Shown here: positions 20,996 through 35,330 of the stretch, piece by piece
Numbering within the stretch: position 1 is the stretch's first letter
How the letters are laid out: every line of letters begins with the position of its first letter
Source of the DNA: Climacteris rufus
Lineage: Eukaryota; Chordata; Aves; Passeriformes; Climacteridae
Assembly (NCBI GenBank): GCA_013398175.1
Contig: VZRZ01002224.1
Span: forward strand, 62,001 to 126,000
DNA length: 64,000 bases
Direction of reading: 5' to 3'
Notes under the pieces: model-generated
The model's input: only the letters and a program-made list of their open reading frames with translations
The model's database searches: none
Told to the model about the DNA's origin: nothing
Translations under genes and position numbers: made by a program

Positions 20996-23354
20996 ACACC
21001 GTGAATTAGGGCTTTGATCTGTCCAAAACTCAGAGCGGCTGCCCCATGACCCGGCCTCATCCCTGGCGCATGTGGTGGGACCAGACTCAGAAAAAGAGGG
21101 TGGGAGTGGAAGGTGTCAGGAGCACAGCTAGGGAGACATACCCTGCTCCTGTGGGTAAACTGGTGAGCTGATGATGGGGGCCTCTGGCACTGGTCATCCC
21201 AGACCCATCTCGGTGCTGACAGATAAAAGGTGTTTAATGCCACTCTTACACGGTCTTTGCTGAAGTTTTGCTTCTAACAGAACTCCAGGTCTGGAGCAGA
21301 ATTCCGATTTGCTGCACAAAGATTGACAAAATCAATGTTGCCCTGTGACATTATGAAAGAAATAATGTGCGTAGCTGCTGTGATCTCCTCTGGTCGTAGG
21401 CAATTTATGGTCTTGGGCTTGATTTTTCAGAAGGGAAGATTGTTCTTCTCCCTTACCTTGGCCTCTAGCTCAGATACCCAGTCTGAAGGAGCAATTCTCC
21501 AATAATTTCTGATAACATGCCCCAGACTCCCATTTTTGAGGATTATGGCTGCTTGGCTGTCATCCAGGAACAAAAGTGCCAGTTCTGATAGGGGGGAAAA
21601 TGATGATCCATCACAGGACAGACTGATTCTTTCAGAGCCTGTTCAAATAAAGAACTATGGCTTCTCCTTTACTCCTCCATATTTCCTTTGCAATCACTTC
21701 TAAAAGGATTTCTAAGTGGGCTGGAGATCAGGAGAGTGCAGGAGAAAAGCTCTCACTGTTATGCATGCTGTGCCCCAGGAGGGAAAGAGAGATGCCCTTG
21801 ATGGGCTCTGGTTCTCCAAAGCATTTTGAGCCTGTTCAGCAGAGCCCATCCCAGGCTTGTGGCTGTGTTTAGCCATCTCGGGAAAGCTCAGTTGCTAGGG
21901 TGAGTAAACGATCTTTTCAATAGCTACACATGTTTTAAAATCAGGAATATCTCTTGTTTAACTTTCTATAGTTTTTATTCTAAAAGTTCACAGGTTGGCC
22001 AGGAGGAGCAGCCAAACTTCTGTGACTGGAGCAGAATCAATACACTGAATGCATGGTAACGCTGTACACAAAGATGTGTGACTCATAGCTCTGTAATGTC
22101 ACACTTGTGTAATCTTTCAATGTAAACTCTTTTCCTCTAATAAAACGTCCGTAAGTGAACGATACATATATATGGGGCTGTGAGTCAGCCAAGAAAATAT
22201 ACTCTGATGAATTCAGAATGAATGTGAATGTTCCCTTGATAACACACCCTGAATGTCCGTGTCAGTTTATGTGCTTGTGATTTCAGCAACAGCTATAACA
22301 AAATATTTTGTTTCTAGGATATACAACTGGACGTGTAGGTTTCACTGAGAAGCTCTGGTCGGATGCTGCCTTCCAGTAGGCACTGGAAGGACTTTGTTTA
22401 TAGCCCTGCAATGGCTCTGTCACCAGACTCTGCCTTTTCTTTGTGTAAAGGAAATGTTTATGGGCAGAGAGGATGAAAGCCAAGCACACGACATAATAAA
22501 TCCACTGCCTTTAGTTTCTTTTTGTTTTCAAGCAAAGTGGTGAGGCTAAAAATTGAGAGCTGCACTAAACCTGGGGAGACAAATGTGAGAATTTATTTAC
22601 CTTGTGAGTCACTGGTTCTGCGCAAATTGAGAACAACTTTGCCATGACCTTCCATTCGGTCTATGACAGTTGTGCTGACATTTTCTGGCTTTTTGCTGCT
22701 CACAAGGCTTATTTTAAATATCTAAACCCAAGATCCTGGCAGTGATCTCACTTAGCATAGATCAGGAGTGCTGCCACTGGTGTATAAATGTGAAGAATGT
22801 GAGATTAGAAAGTATTTGTTAATCTGCTGTGGGTAGAGGAGAGCTAAATGATGTGTGATTTGTCTTCCAGCCAAAGTAAACACGAACTCAGCCATTTTTA
22901 AATGGCAAAGTAGATTTTCCTAGATGTTGCTGCTGATCTCTCTTGTTGCTTTGAGATCAAGAAGAAACTTTTTAAGGGATTGCAATCAAGACTTTGCATG
23001 TTACTGGAAGAATCCAAGCTGGGGCTGTGCTGGGCTGCGCTCACTGAAGCTCGAGGCTGGATGGGTTGGTGCAATATCCACGTCACCTGGCTGCCCCAGC
23101 TCTGAGTCATTACAGAACTCAAACAAACAAACAAACTGCTCCTTTCTCAGGGATTGTTCTCAGAAAGTCCTAATTGCACCTAGAGCAAACGTAATAATAG
23201 TAGCATTAGCAAGGTAGACAAGCCGAGAATGAGACCTTTTAGCACCTAGAGTACACAGTACTGGTAACTCAGTGACCAACACCTTCGTATTGAAATGAGA
23301 CTGAGGATTTCCTTGCCTGCGTCTCAAATTACCACAGTTCTGTTGACTGTACAA

Positions 23355-23370
23355 TTTTTTTTTTTTTTTT
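23355..23370. repeat. Poly-T tract
   Basis: Homopolymer T run in non-coding DNA. Confidence 0.85.
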
Positions 23371-23887
23371 CTATTTTAAACTGCAGGTTCTGAGTTAGCA
23401 CGTTTTAGAATCCGCTCTCAAGGAAGTTGATAAGGTGATGTAAACAACCACATAAAATGAAATACACAGGTATGTGTTGGAGACACACAATTTGGGGAGA
23501 GTGATTAATCCTGTAGGTCTTTTGTCTGATCAAAATAACATCATGAATTAAATGGAGAAAGAAGCCTTTTTGACCAGACCTTTCAGGACTGGAGCTGATT
23601 CCCATGCAGGTACCCACAGACAAAGGTGAACCATCTCTTTCATGAGCTGAAGGGGCTCATTAAGTTTTTAGGAAGACATACTTTCCTTTAATACTTTCTT
23701 CTTAGTGACTCTCCTCTGAGCTATCTTCAAATTTCCAAAGTGTTTCTTGAGCTTTGAGCACTGGAAAAGTGGAACAGCAGACAAATATGAGTCACTTCTC
23801 TGTAAGGTCTTGACTTGTACACTCTGGCATGGTTTTGTGCTGGGTAGCTGACTGGCAAAGGCCTCGTCTCCCCCAGCTCTTTCATGT

Positions 23888-24152
23888 CATGGAGAGCTGG
23901 GACAAGGGGGAATAGCTTTCCACTGCCAGAGAACAGGGTTAGAAGGGATATTGGGAAGAAATTATTCCCTATGAGGGTTTGAGGCCCTGGCACAGGCTGC
24001 CCACAGAAGCTGTGGCTGCCCCATCCCTGGCCAGGTTGGACAGGGTGTGGAGCAACCTGGAATAGTGGAAGGTGTCCCTGCCCAGGTCAGGGGGTGGGAC
24101 TGGATGAACTTTAAGGTCCTTCCAACCCAAACCATTCTGTGATTCCATGATA
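23888..24152 (+). mobile_element. CR1 LINE 3' fragment
   Basis: Reads in the + direction through ccctggcacaggctgcccac and ggagcaacctgg to the CR1 3' terminus (aacccaaaccattctgtgat, ending near 24152). 5' truncated. Confidence 0.92.
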
Positions 24153-27100
24153 CTGTCTCAGCTCCCCAGTCCAGGGCAGGACCACCATGTACCCCCTCTG
24201 CACTCAGTGTTGGCTCTCAGCCTTTTTGAGAAGGTGAAGTTTATGACAATGTTGAAAGCAGAACACATGGGGTATGGGGGAAGACTGGAAGGTGGAACAG
24301 AGCCCTGGGAGACCTGATGGAAATGCTGGCGGCAGGGCTAGGAAACATCAAGAGACAATTGGAACAACTGGGAGAAATCCAGCTTATTTAGGGTTGCACA
24401 GATGGAAGGTAGAGGCAGCAAAAAGAGACAATGAAAAGAGATGTCTGAGAGCAGAGCAATTTTGGTGTCCTGATTTTTCTACCTGTTGGCCTATGTAGGA
24501 GCCTATTTTTGTGCATGCCAAAAAGCAGGGCTGCTTGCATTTTCCATTCTTAGAAGTGTGGCCTTCAGCTTCTCTGTATCGCCATGCAAGGAGTTTGTGT
24601 CTGTCTGGACAGTTAATCATTTAACAATGACATGTTCTTCAAATCATGTTGCGTTTCCTTGATCCTTGTCATCTAGAACTTTATCAGAAACAATTTCTGT
24701 TTTCTGCCAGATCAGTGTTAACAACATGGAATTGTAAGTGATGATAAAAAAGATCAAGAACCCATAAACCTGCTTGATTAAAATCTAAATTCCATTTTCA
24801 GATGTATCAATGTGGTTGGACCAATTCACATGTGCACACCATGTTCGTTTGTCATGTGCTTGTTTCTTACTGCAAAAATCACACTACACCAAGGCACATC
24901 CTTGTTTAAAACACCATCGTCATTAACCAAACCATCTTTATTTAGAATTCTTTTTATGTCTCAAGTCCTCCCAGTCTCTGTGCAGGTTTATGTAACACTG
25001 ACAAGCATATCTGGGTCATTCTGTTTACCCTGTTGCAATATTGACATAATACTAACATTCTTCATGTCACCTGGGGCTTCCCCACTGCTCTGAAATGAAT
25101 TGATAATAAACATTAACCATCTGGACATGTCCTTAGCTGGTTCTTTTGAAATAGTCACTTCTAAGTTACCCGGACCTGGCAACTTCATATTGTTTGAGAT
25201 GAGTAGCAGTTGTTTTAACATCCTCCTTAGTTACTGGAATGGAAAATATTTCAACATCATTATTGTCTGATCTCAATAGAGCATCTGGCTTTTTCCCAAA
25301 GCAAGAACAGAAATATTTTTTAGCACTTCTGCTCTTTTGATGTGATTTTTGACAGTTCTATCCTTTCCATTCCTTGTGATGGCAATCTTAACTGGTTTTA
25401 GTGAAAACCTTATTAACTTAGCTCCCAAAGATTAGCAAAAGTCAAGCTCTGGTGCTTCCAGCCTGCTTTAGCAAGGGAGACTCTCATCAATGCAGAGGGG
25501 AAACCAGCTTAAATTCCATTTAAATAAATAAGTCAAACTACATAAAGAAAACTTTTCTCAGAAATACACAAGAAAATGTTGACAGTTGAATAAATAATGC
25601 AAAAAATCAGCTATTTAGTGAATATAATTGAGTTATTTATGTATTGTTACTTGAATTTGCCATGTGAAAAATGATAGCATTTTGCTGTAAATGATTTTTT
25701 GTCATTTTTGATCTGGGGCTCTTCAAACATAAACAACTTACACCACTTTTTAAAATGATCAGCTTTGATTAGGTATGTAGCTGTGTTTCAGCCAGCTTTT
25801 ACTGGCGTATGTGCTGAATGCTGAATATGTTGTATTGCAGATGTCCCTTTCAGCTGTCAATTGAAAACACATTTGAAAAATCTTTTATTTATTTTACAGA
25901 ACTGTGAAATGATACCACAGTTGCCAAAACTCAGCAAGCGTGAATCATATCAGCGAAACTGCTTGAAATGTCAGTCACTGATCATGACAAGTAGTTTTCG
26001 GTTGCTGCCAAATACTTTAGATTACAGAACCAACTCTTTAGTGAAGAAATGGGCAATAAGGGCATGGAATAAAAAAAGCATAGGGCAGAAGTACCTATGT
26101 GGTTTCTTTCAGAAAAATTACTGTTACAATTAACAAATATTTAATGGGCTCTGCAACATCAGAAACCCAAGAAGATGAAACTCACTTAATTCTGGAATAC
26201 AGAAGTGTTGCACTTTAAGTGTTCATACTGGTCACATCGTTCCTGGTCTGCATTTTAATAGACAATTTGTATAATTAGTTGGAGATGACAGTAGAAAAAG
26301 GAAAATGATGTCTTATCTATCATGTCCACTTGGGACAATTAGTGTTGTTGTCAGATGTGCCAAGTTGACTGGGTTCAGAAGTGAGAACTGTGTTTGGGAT
26401 TTACTTAATGCAGGGAAAAAAAAATCTGTTTGAGGGAACTTCAAAGCCATAATCAGTTGCACTTTTTTCTCTTTTTAATTTGCGAGATCTGTTGCAGTCT
26501 GAGTCAGCACAGATGCAGATGTCTGCCTTAGCAGAGTTTTTTGTCACTCTGAAGTCCACAGGTTTTAACTGGGGGAGGGGGAGAGAAGACTGGACAAAGC
26601 TTAAAACCAGCCACAAGAAGACAATTACTTAGAAGTGGGGAAGACTTTGGGGTTTTTTTCCCTCATTGGCATGCAGAACACGGTTATAGGTTATGGTTGG
26701 ATCTGATAAGTGGAGCTTTCTTCACCAAATATACAAAGTAGTAGTTCATTTAGGGTGTAGGTTGCAAAGCCTTATTTAATGTGATGAACATGTGGGGTTT
26801 AGTTCTCCTTTATTAAATACCTTTTTTGTGCTCAACCTGTACGATTTATTAGTCATATGTCCTGCAGTTAAGTAATGGGAAATACTGGGGCAAGCATTTA
26901 ATTAACCATGACGCTGTTAATTGGTATTGCTGGCTGCCTGGAATTACTTTCCCTGTTTGAATACATGGAAGTGTGAATCAGAGCTCTGTGAATTGGCCAG
27001 TGAGAGGAAGACGGGCACCTCTGCAGGACAGGCTGCATGTATAGAGCAGTTGATCTCATTTGTCTTCCTGGCCTCTCCAGTCCTTGCAGAGTTAGATCAC

Positions 27101-28429
27101 TGAAATACTCAGAATATTATATTATTTTTTTCCATGATCACAATTAGTTATATAATTATGATTAAGCTTTGAAACTTCAGTGGCATATTTTGGGATAAAC
27201 ATTTTTCCAGATGCTGGTGTTCACTGTTGTGATAGATTTCTGTTTTCTTGAGCTATTAGTGGCTACATTTTAGGATATTTATATATTTAAATTCCTGTCT
27301 ATATCTGAGCTTTGTGTCTCGTAGAAAATGCTTTCTATTCAGAAACAAAACTTCATCTTATTTTTTTCCACACACCTGAAGTTTTACTCCAATTGTTCAG
27401 CTGATACCTGCAAGGACTGTCACACTTACTGCTGAGGGTGGAATCAAGTGCCAGTTGACAGGGTTAATACAGATCAAAATTATTAATATTTGGTGCTGTA
27501 ATATATATAGCAATTGTAGTTGAAGAGAATGACACTGTTGAAATCCCTTGAACGGTTACAGCTATTCTTGAGCAATAAAATGCATTTTCACGGGACAGCC
27601 TGATACAATACAACTTTGTAAAATGAGTTGTGAAATTTTCTTTTCACATTTGCCACATAAAGCACCAAATTGATGTTTGTAATAAAAACACAAGCCTGGG
27701 AAGAATGTGTTTTGTTAATTACACCAGAATGTGGGCTGCAAAGAAGTGTTCAGCATGGAGTGCATGGGACTGTTAGTGTCAGGTTACAGCAGGGTAAAAG
27801 GTGCCTTAATTTGCCAAATAACCAGCGTGGGTTTTATCCTGCATTTACAAGGAAAATGACTGCTTTGAGAGAAAAGAGATGGGCCTAATCCCAAGCAAAA
27901 TGAATTTGGTGAGGAGAAGCAGGGTGAGAAACCAAGGCACAGGGACTGCAGAGCTCTGATTGATGGTGGCCAATCCTCCAGTTTGTGGTTGCCACATCGA
28001 GCTCCTCCAGCTGGGCGAGGGGGCACAGGGTGGGACCAAACCTTCTGTAGCAGAAGTGGTACAAGCCACACTGGGCCTGGTGGTAACAATTTAGGGGCTC
28101 TTTCACCTATTACTCAAGACCTTGCATGATTAGCCCTGTTCCTCTTTTCAGGTTTCATATCACAGAAGACCGAGTTATTTTTTTCAACATAACTTTTACT
28201 TCAGCCTGAAGTTAGACACCGAAATGCTCTGTGTCCGTGGCTGTGGCTCGGCTCAGCCTGACAACGCTCCTGAAATAAAGCCTGAATCCTGCTTGCTGGA
28301 AACGCAATAAGAGCTGCTTTGTGCTCAGCTTCTCTGCGGGCTGTTTTCTGTCTTCTTCTGCTTAAAAACCACCTGCTCCTAGGGGATGGCAAAGCATCTC
28401 ATTCACATGGAGTCAGCGCGAAGCAGCGG

Positions 28430-28830
28430 CCAAGAGGCAGCGGCGAGTGTGAGCGAGAGGGGATCCTTTGCAGCCTTTATATACCAGAGTTATTTTTAAC
28501 CACAGCCTCCATGCTTATTACAGTGTTTCCTCTCTCAGACGCTCAGGAAGCCCACTTGGCTCTGTTTCCTGCTAACATGCAGCCTTGGCTCACAAAATCT
28601 CTGAGAACAACAGGCCTGAGACTGCTCGGCTCCATTTAAAAAACTGGCAACTTTTCAAGCCCAGACAGAAAACCTTTGAAAACTCTGGATTTCCTCCAGC
28701 TAACGTATGAGGCTCCTACATCAGTGACAAATTAGACTGAAACTGCACATAACACTCCTATGTAAATAGCCTTTTTCTGTGTTCAGCCTTTTAATAGTTC
28801 AAGCATTATTTATAGTTATTTCTCTGGGTG
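28430..28830. promoter_or_regulatory. Candidate distal enhancer (MEF2/FOX/ETS/RUNX words)
   Basis: Within 400 bp there are a consensus MEF2 site (28806-28815), a FOX-like GTAAATA (28762-28768), a RUNX-type AACCACA (near 28500) and TTTCCT ETS cores (near 28527 and 28565). This combination is typical of endothelial or haematopoietic enhancers, and it lies about 8 kb upstream of KLF2. Inferred from motifs only. Confidence 0.3.
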
Positions 28831-31707
28831 GAAAAATATTTTTATATTTTTCCAAAGATGGGTTCTAGTGAAATGTTTTCCTTGTTTGTTTGGATTTTTA
28901 TGTTTTCTTTTTTCCTTCGAGATTTTGGTGACAGTTTTCTTAGGCTCCAGGAACAACCTTTTCTTCCTGGAAACCAGGACAAAATGGCTGTTGTGAGTTC
29001 TTCACTGAAAGACCTCTGTCCAAAACTGAGCACAAGTCTCGAATGCTGCCATTCCTCAACTATTAAATAATAGTTATAATAGGCACAACTGAGTTCTGAT
29101 TTTCTGAGAGACAACAGGAGAGGTCAGCTGCACTTTATCGCTGCCTTCACCCCTGCATTTTACATATAACCCTAGTCCTGTGTATTGTATTTTTTCTTGC
29201 AGGGCTTTCATTTCAATTCCAAAGGGACTCCCACTTCCAAAATTGCTTTCAAGTATCGAAATAGATGTGACCTTCACTGCTGAGAATGCTATTTTATCCT
29301 GCATTGCCATTGTACAGCATCCTAAGAAATTTTACTGTGAAGTGACTTCCCATATTTGTCAGTAAAAATGTCTTGGAATCATAGATGATAAATCCAGATT
29401 ATTAGACTTATGGGATTTTCTGGTTTTCTAGGAGTATTTCCAGTATTTCACATATTTTTGTGCATCAGCATCACTTTAAGGGTCATTTATTGCCCTGGGC
29501 ATGAACAGGAACCATCGGTAACATCTCCCTGTCCCACTGTCACTGTCTAGTCCCAGTGTTTGTCTCGGAGTGGTTGGTGGTAGCAGGTTCAATGGAGCAG
29601 GAGGATTTCCCTGACATGCCCATTTTCTGGTCAGTAAGGTGTTTTTATTCTCTCCTCTCAATTTTAATCATCCCCAGCTTGAGTGTGTAGGCTGAGGAAT
29701 TGTAAGGCTCTGTACTTGAAGGAGAAAGTGATGGAGAATTCACTCCTCCCTTGGATGAAAAGGCCAGTTCTCACCCAGCTAAAGGCAATTGCAGCTAATA
29801 CTATTCCAGCTTTATAAATCTGAGGAATTCTCTCCTGTTTTCTCCTTAAGGGATTACCTTCACTCTCTCACTTGTGCCCTGAGCCACTAGGTTTTGCCTT
29901 TTATTCTGTTTTTGAGGTTGACCGTCTCTGTGGGGTTTGTATGACAGCAGCATTTTTGCCCTCTGCCTTTTCTTTTGGAGCTTGGCTATGGTGTGAGAAC
30001 ATCTCCAAGATGACCAAGAAAGGTCATCTATATAATGAGGAAGAGAGTAAAATTAATGTGTTTTACTGGTCTCAATAAGACTGTTCAAACAGATGTGTTT
30101 TGCTATACCAGAGACAAGGAAATACTGAACTGGGAGCTGACTGTATCAAGCACGATCTTGAATAAGTAACTACCACCATCTCTCAGCCACCATCCCTCCA
30201 ATGACCCTTGTTCTGATTGAAATCACTTTACTCCCTGATTTATCTACATTTCACACAGATGTGGTTAACTTGTGCAGCTGAAAATTACTCTTATGAGAAC
30301 AGAAAAATGTAAACAGTTCCTACATGTGCAAGAACCAAATTCCATGTTTTGTAGCTTTTAGTAACTGGTTGTGCAGTTCAGTTGTTGCTTTTTGGGGCTT
30401 TTATCACATATCATACCCAACAATGGGGCTTTGGCTGTGCCAGGGCTACTCTCCTTTGAGGGGATCTTGACAAGTGAGGCATTTAAATCCAGCATATCAT
30501 TTTGGCAAAGTGATCCTGATTTTGCAAATGTAAAATGGTTCCAATCATAGCTCCCAGCATTTGCCCTCATAGTTTATGGAACAAGTGGTATGGAATAGCA
30601 GATTCACATTTATTTTCAGGCAGGAAACCAGGAGTGCAAAAATGCCTCATGAACTGAAGGGTCAGGGTGAAGCCTTTTTTAAAAAAATCAAGGTGGTTGG
30701 GCTGTATTTATCACACGCAGCCCAGTGGTCTAAAACTGACTTGTTTTGATGCTATTTGGAGCTCACTGTAATGAAAAACCGACTTTGTGCAGATTGACTT
30801 TCTGCGTCACAACCCGTCTTGGGACAGTAATACCAGCAAGGACAATTAGCTTAACTGTCATTCACAATTGCTGTTTGTTTGTACTCAGTGGTTTCTGGTA
30901 GAAGCTGCAGGACGACCCTTCCATTCCCACTCTTGCCAGCAGCCTCAGTAATTGCCCACTAGTCACTGAACAACAGACTCACCAAGGACTTTCAAAGCTC
31001 ACTTACCCTCCTTCAAATATAACTGAAATTTATAGCTAGCAGCTTCTAAAATAACTCACATCACTACCACCTCCAAAAACAGCTCTGGGACCATGTGGCC
31101 TTGTGGTTATGGCTCTGGGGTTGTGGTGGTGAAGTCAGAGATTCAAATCCAGTTGTAGGGAGATAAAAAGCTTCAAAGAAAGTGAAACTGGTTTTGCCTT
31201 GATTAGGTGGAAATAATAACACCTCATTTTGCTTACACCTGAAAAACAAAATTCATAGCCAAATATCAGGTATGGTGCAGAATTCTGTGTCACAGCAGGA
31301 GATACACTGGGTGTGAAAACGTGTGGCTGGTAAGAAGAGAGCTTGTGCCAATTGTCATGTCAAAGGGGTTTTGCTTCTCCTGGTACATAATATTGAGGTG
31401 TGGAGTGATAAAAGTCAAGGTCTGAAGCCTCCACAGGCAACAGAGACAGAGACTAATGACTAGGCTCTATTTTTCAGTGTATCTTTTGTCTGAGTGTCTG
31501 TTTCAAATAGGAAAGGATTTTGTTTCCTTAGTACCTTAGAGCTGCCCAGAGCTCTCTTTCAAGGCATTTAGGTAACATTTGCAGTACATGGAGGGAGTTG
31601 CACAAGAATGCCATGGATGCCACACTGGAAATCGTTGTTATTATTGTACAATGATTAGTAAAGGCAAATAGAATAATAGCTCTGTGATTGTACGTTGTAC
31701 AGGAATT

Positions 31708-31783
31708 ACAATTAGAAGGAGACAAAGAAAAACCAGACAGTTTTCTAAGCAGATGGACTTAGCCCTCAATACCAAAATTATCT
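31708..31783 (+). repeat. 76-bp dispersed repeat, copy 1
   Basis: Aligns without gaps to 32558-32633 with about nine mismatches (near 88% identity). It begins acaattagaagga and ends accaaaattatc. Identity not recognised. Confidence 0.85.
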
Positions 31784-32557
31784 AAACCTGGACTAAATGT
31801 AAATAGATTTCTGAATTATTTGGCACAAAGAACATCTGGAAGGCTCTAACTTTTCCCTCAATATGCAGAATTATCACAAAGCCATTGCTGTCCTGCTGTT
31901 ATTCCTAATATGTTTTGGGGGCCTTGCTGAGAAATCCTTGAGGGAATTTCCTTCAAAAACTGGGCCAGGTCCTTCACTGGTTTTAGGCAGGGCCTGCCCA
32001 CCTCTCCAAAATAAAACCCACCCCAAGCCCCACTAAAGCTGCAGCCTTGTGGTGTTAACTTTCAGGTTTTGTATCTCTCACTGACACTGGAATTAATGCC
32101 GACTGTTTACACGTGGTATGAGAGCAATTTTAACTTAAGTGAGACTGAAAGTCAGGTTTAAGTCTCACTTCATTGTATACAGGATATAAATGTGAAGACA
32201 TATTTCAGGCATCCATCTCTGCTACAGATTGTAACAAGAAGAGTCCATGGAGCTATTAATCCTAAGAATAGTTGTTATTGGGTTACGGGGATATCTAGTA
32301 GTGAGTATGTCACATTTTTCTGATTTATTTAGTAGCATTTCAATGGGAAAACAGATATGATAACGTGCATAGATGGAACATATTGTGTCTGCAGGAAAAT
32401 CCAAACCTGATTCTTCAGTGACAAGCTTGGGAGATTATTTCTTGAACTGTATCAGGATTTAGTCTGCAGCAGAGACAACTCTGAAGCATTTACAGAAAGA
32501 GAACTGATGTTTCCATTGTTGGAATCCAGTAGATATCAAAGATGTCTTTGAATTTCT

Positions 32558-32633
32558 ACAATTAGAAGGAGCCAAATAAAAACCAAATAATTTTCCGAGC
32601 AGATGGCCTTAGCCCTCGATACCAAAATTATCA
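32558..32633 (+). repeat. 76-bp dispersed repeat, copy 2
   Basis: Second copy, same orientation, 850 bp from the first. Similarity fades abruptly beyond the 76 bp. Confidence 0.85.
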
Positions 32634-33144
32634 AGTTCCCTAGGTAGTGGTTTTAAGATAGATGTTAATGGATCTTTGAGCAAGAAGCATTAGTGATCTG
32701 GACTACAGCAACATTTTAATTAAAAAGTTGTACAATAACAGACCCAAAATGTAAACTTCAAAACATTTAAAGCCTAAATTACCATGGTTCCAGAACTGGC
32801 ATTGAGCATGTAATTTTTAACATTCCAGACTGCATTCATTATAGTTCAAGAAGCCACAGAAATACACCGTTACGAGCCAGGAATAGTTCGTCCTTTTATT
32901 TGGAAAGAGAATTACAGAGGGAGCTATTGGGAACTAAAGTTTAGTTCCTAAAGCAGGAGCAGGCTACAATATTTTTATACACAACTGCAACCACAGACTC
33001 GCACTCATTCAAACATGCCGGACTAAATGGTGCCGGCTGTATAAATACTCAACACTAAGTTAAAACACAGGTTCTTTTTTATTTCAGCTTTGAAGGTTTA
33101 TCATGCTATTTCTACTTTTTCAATATCATTTAAAGTCTGGATGC

Positions 33145-33187
33145 CATATATATACACATATATATAAAAAATATATTTATATATTTA

Positions 33188-33224
<37 letters not shown>

Positions 33225-33226
33225 TA
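33145..33226. repeat. (TA)n microsatellite
   Basis: A long alternating TA run with TTTA interruptions; pure TA from about 33192 to 33219. Confidence 0.92.
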
Positions 33227-35229
33227 AAAAAAGAGTGCCAGTAACTTAAACCTACACATTAAGACCATGGTTCTTCAGTAGGTTTGAAGAAAGGCTGATT
33301 CCCTTCTGGACATTGTTGATGGTCACAAAGCTTTCTTTAATTTGTGAACAAGGTCTCCAAGGTCTTAAAATTACAAAGTAAATCCTTCTGGGTTTGTTGT
33401 ATTTGTTTTTTCCACTCAGTTACTCCACAACTGCATCATAATGCTTGTATAATCTTTTTTCAGAAATTGGACTCACATAACTCATTGGTATGCAAAATAT
33501 GTAAGGCCCCAGTCTGTTCTGAATTAAACCCATGCAAAATGTTAAAACTTAAAAGAGTATTTAAAATATGCACAAGTAAGCAAAACAAACGGAGCCTCAT
33601 TTTGCAAAGTGCCTAGAGATCTTTAGAAGATTTTCTGGAGATCTTTTCAAGATCATTGTACACTTTGTTACCTGAACCTTCAAGACAGGGAGGGGAGCTG
33701 ATACTTAAACTACTATTGTCCAAAATAAGTTTTATCAATACATTTGATAAATGAAAAGGGTAGGAGCAGCTGCTGCCCCACACTACTGTTCTAAACTCAC
33801 TATAAATTAATTAAAAATCTCTAATGGAAAAATATCCTAAATCTCATGTCTGGTCAGAAATCAACTCTGGTTTTATTTTACTGAGAGCAGTAAAAAAACC
33901 CAACATGAAAAGACATGAAAGGACTTTCTAGAAGTGGTTGACTGCGATAATTCCACTCAGGAAACTGCTGAAGAGCAGCACAGACTGGCTGCCCTCACCT
34001 TTGCCGTCTCTTTTTCCCTGCGTTGTTATAAAATCAGGGAAATTGATTTTGCTTCGCGCCATTGGTTGACTTGGATGGTGGAGCTGGGTACTTCTAAAGC
34101 CTGAATTCTGGGAGGGAACACTTTTAACATACTTTACAAACTGTTTTGGCTATTTTCAGATTGACTACTGAACCACAGTGGAAGTGTATGTATTCAAGAT
34201 ATTTTGGGTGATTGTGTAACTGGAAAAAAAACTGTCCTGATTTTAAAGTATTTTTGGCCTGCAAGTGGAAGTAAATAAGCAATTTTAGAGACTCACTGGA
34301 AAGTAATTGCTCCTGCAGGATGCTGACTGTGCCAGGAAATCTGGCAGATGCACTGAGCCCTCACTATTAAGCTTCAAAACCTCCCATTTTTTGATGAAAA
34401 AGATCAAAACTGTGGATATATAATCTAAAATTTAAAGAATTTGGAAAGAATGGATGTCTGAAGGGAAATGTCTAAACATATGAACTGCATTAGAAGGAAA
34501 TACAAGGGAAAAAATGCCTGGTAAATTCCAGAGCCTACTTGACTTGCCGTGGTGGGAAGCAGGAGCTGTGGTGGCAGTGAGGGAGTCGAGAGCCTCAAGT
34601 CTGGCCTGGGAATGGAGCTGCTGTGACATGCAGACCTCCAGAGTTATCAGACGTGATCTTGGGCTGATCAAGAGCTCAGGCAGAATAACTTGCTGATGAC
34701 GATGACATGAAAGAGAGCAGGAGCAGGAGAAGCATCTTGGGTGACACCGAACCACTGGACTGCAACCCTTCAATAAGAACAGTCTGTCCCTGTGCTTTCA
34801 TCCACTGATTCACCAGTGACTAGGAAAGAGTCATAAAAGCACCACTGTCAGCTAATGTGTCATTAAAGGAAGTGTTCTGCTTGTTTTTTTCCTAAACAAG
34901 AAGTTAGCAAAGTATTAGTTTTCCCTGCTCCCACTGTAAACTGGCATTTCAAAGGCTGGAGTGACTAGCCTTTGCTGTTGCTTTACTTGTGTCTCAAGGC
35001 TGAAATTGAATCCACTCAGGCTGGTTTGCAGGTCTCTGTACTGTCAGTTCGCTCTGTGGCTCCTCGATAGAAATCCCTGCTCTTACCTCCAGCAGACTGA
35101 GTCGATCAGAAAACCTCAAGGAGCTGTGGACAGCCATGTGCTCTGCAATAAAGGACACAGGTAGCTTTGAGACTGAAGGCACCTGCAGAAAAACTTCAAG
35201 ATATGCATTTGACTAACTTCTTCCCTCCC

Positions 35230-35264
35230 CCAAGCTTCTTTTTCTTTTTCCTTTTATTTTTTCT

Positions 35265-35295
<31 letters not shown>

Positions 35296-35330
35296 CACAA
35301 CATTTTTTATTTTTTCTCTNTTTTTTTGAC
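35230..35330. repeat. Poly-T/pyrimidine tract with one undetermined base
   Basis: A C/T-rich tract grades into a T homopolymer (about 35272-35295), with a single N at 35320. The exact length is uncertain. Confidence 0.85.
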
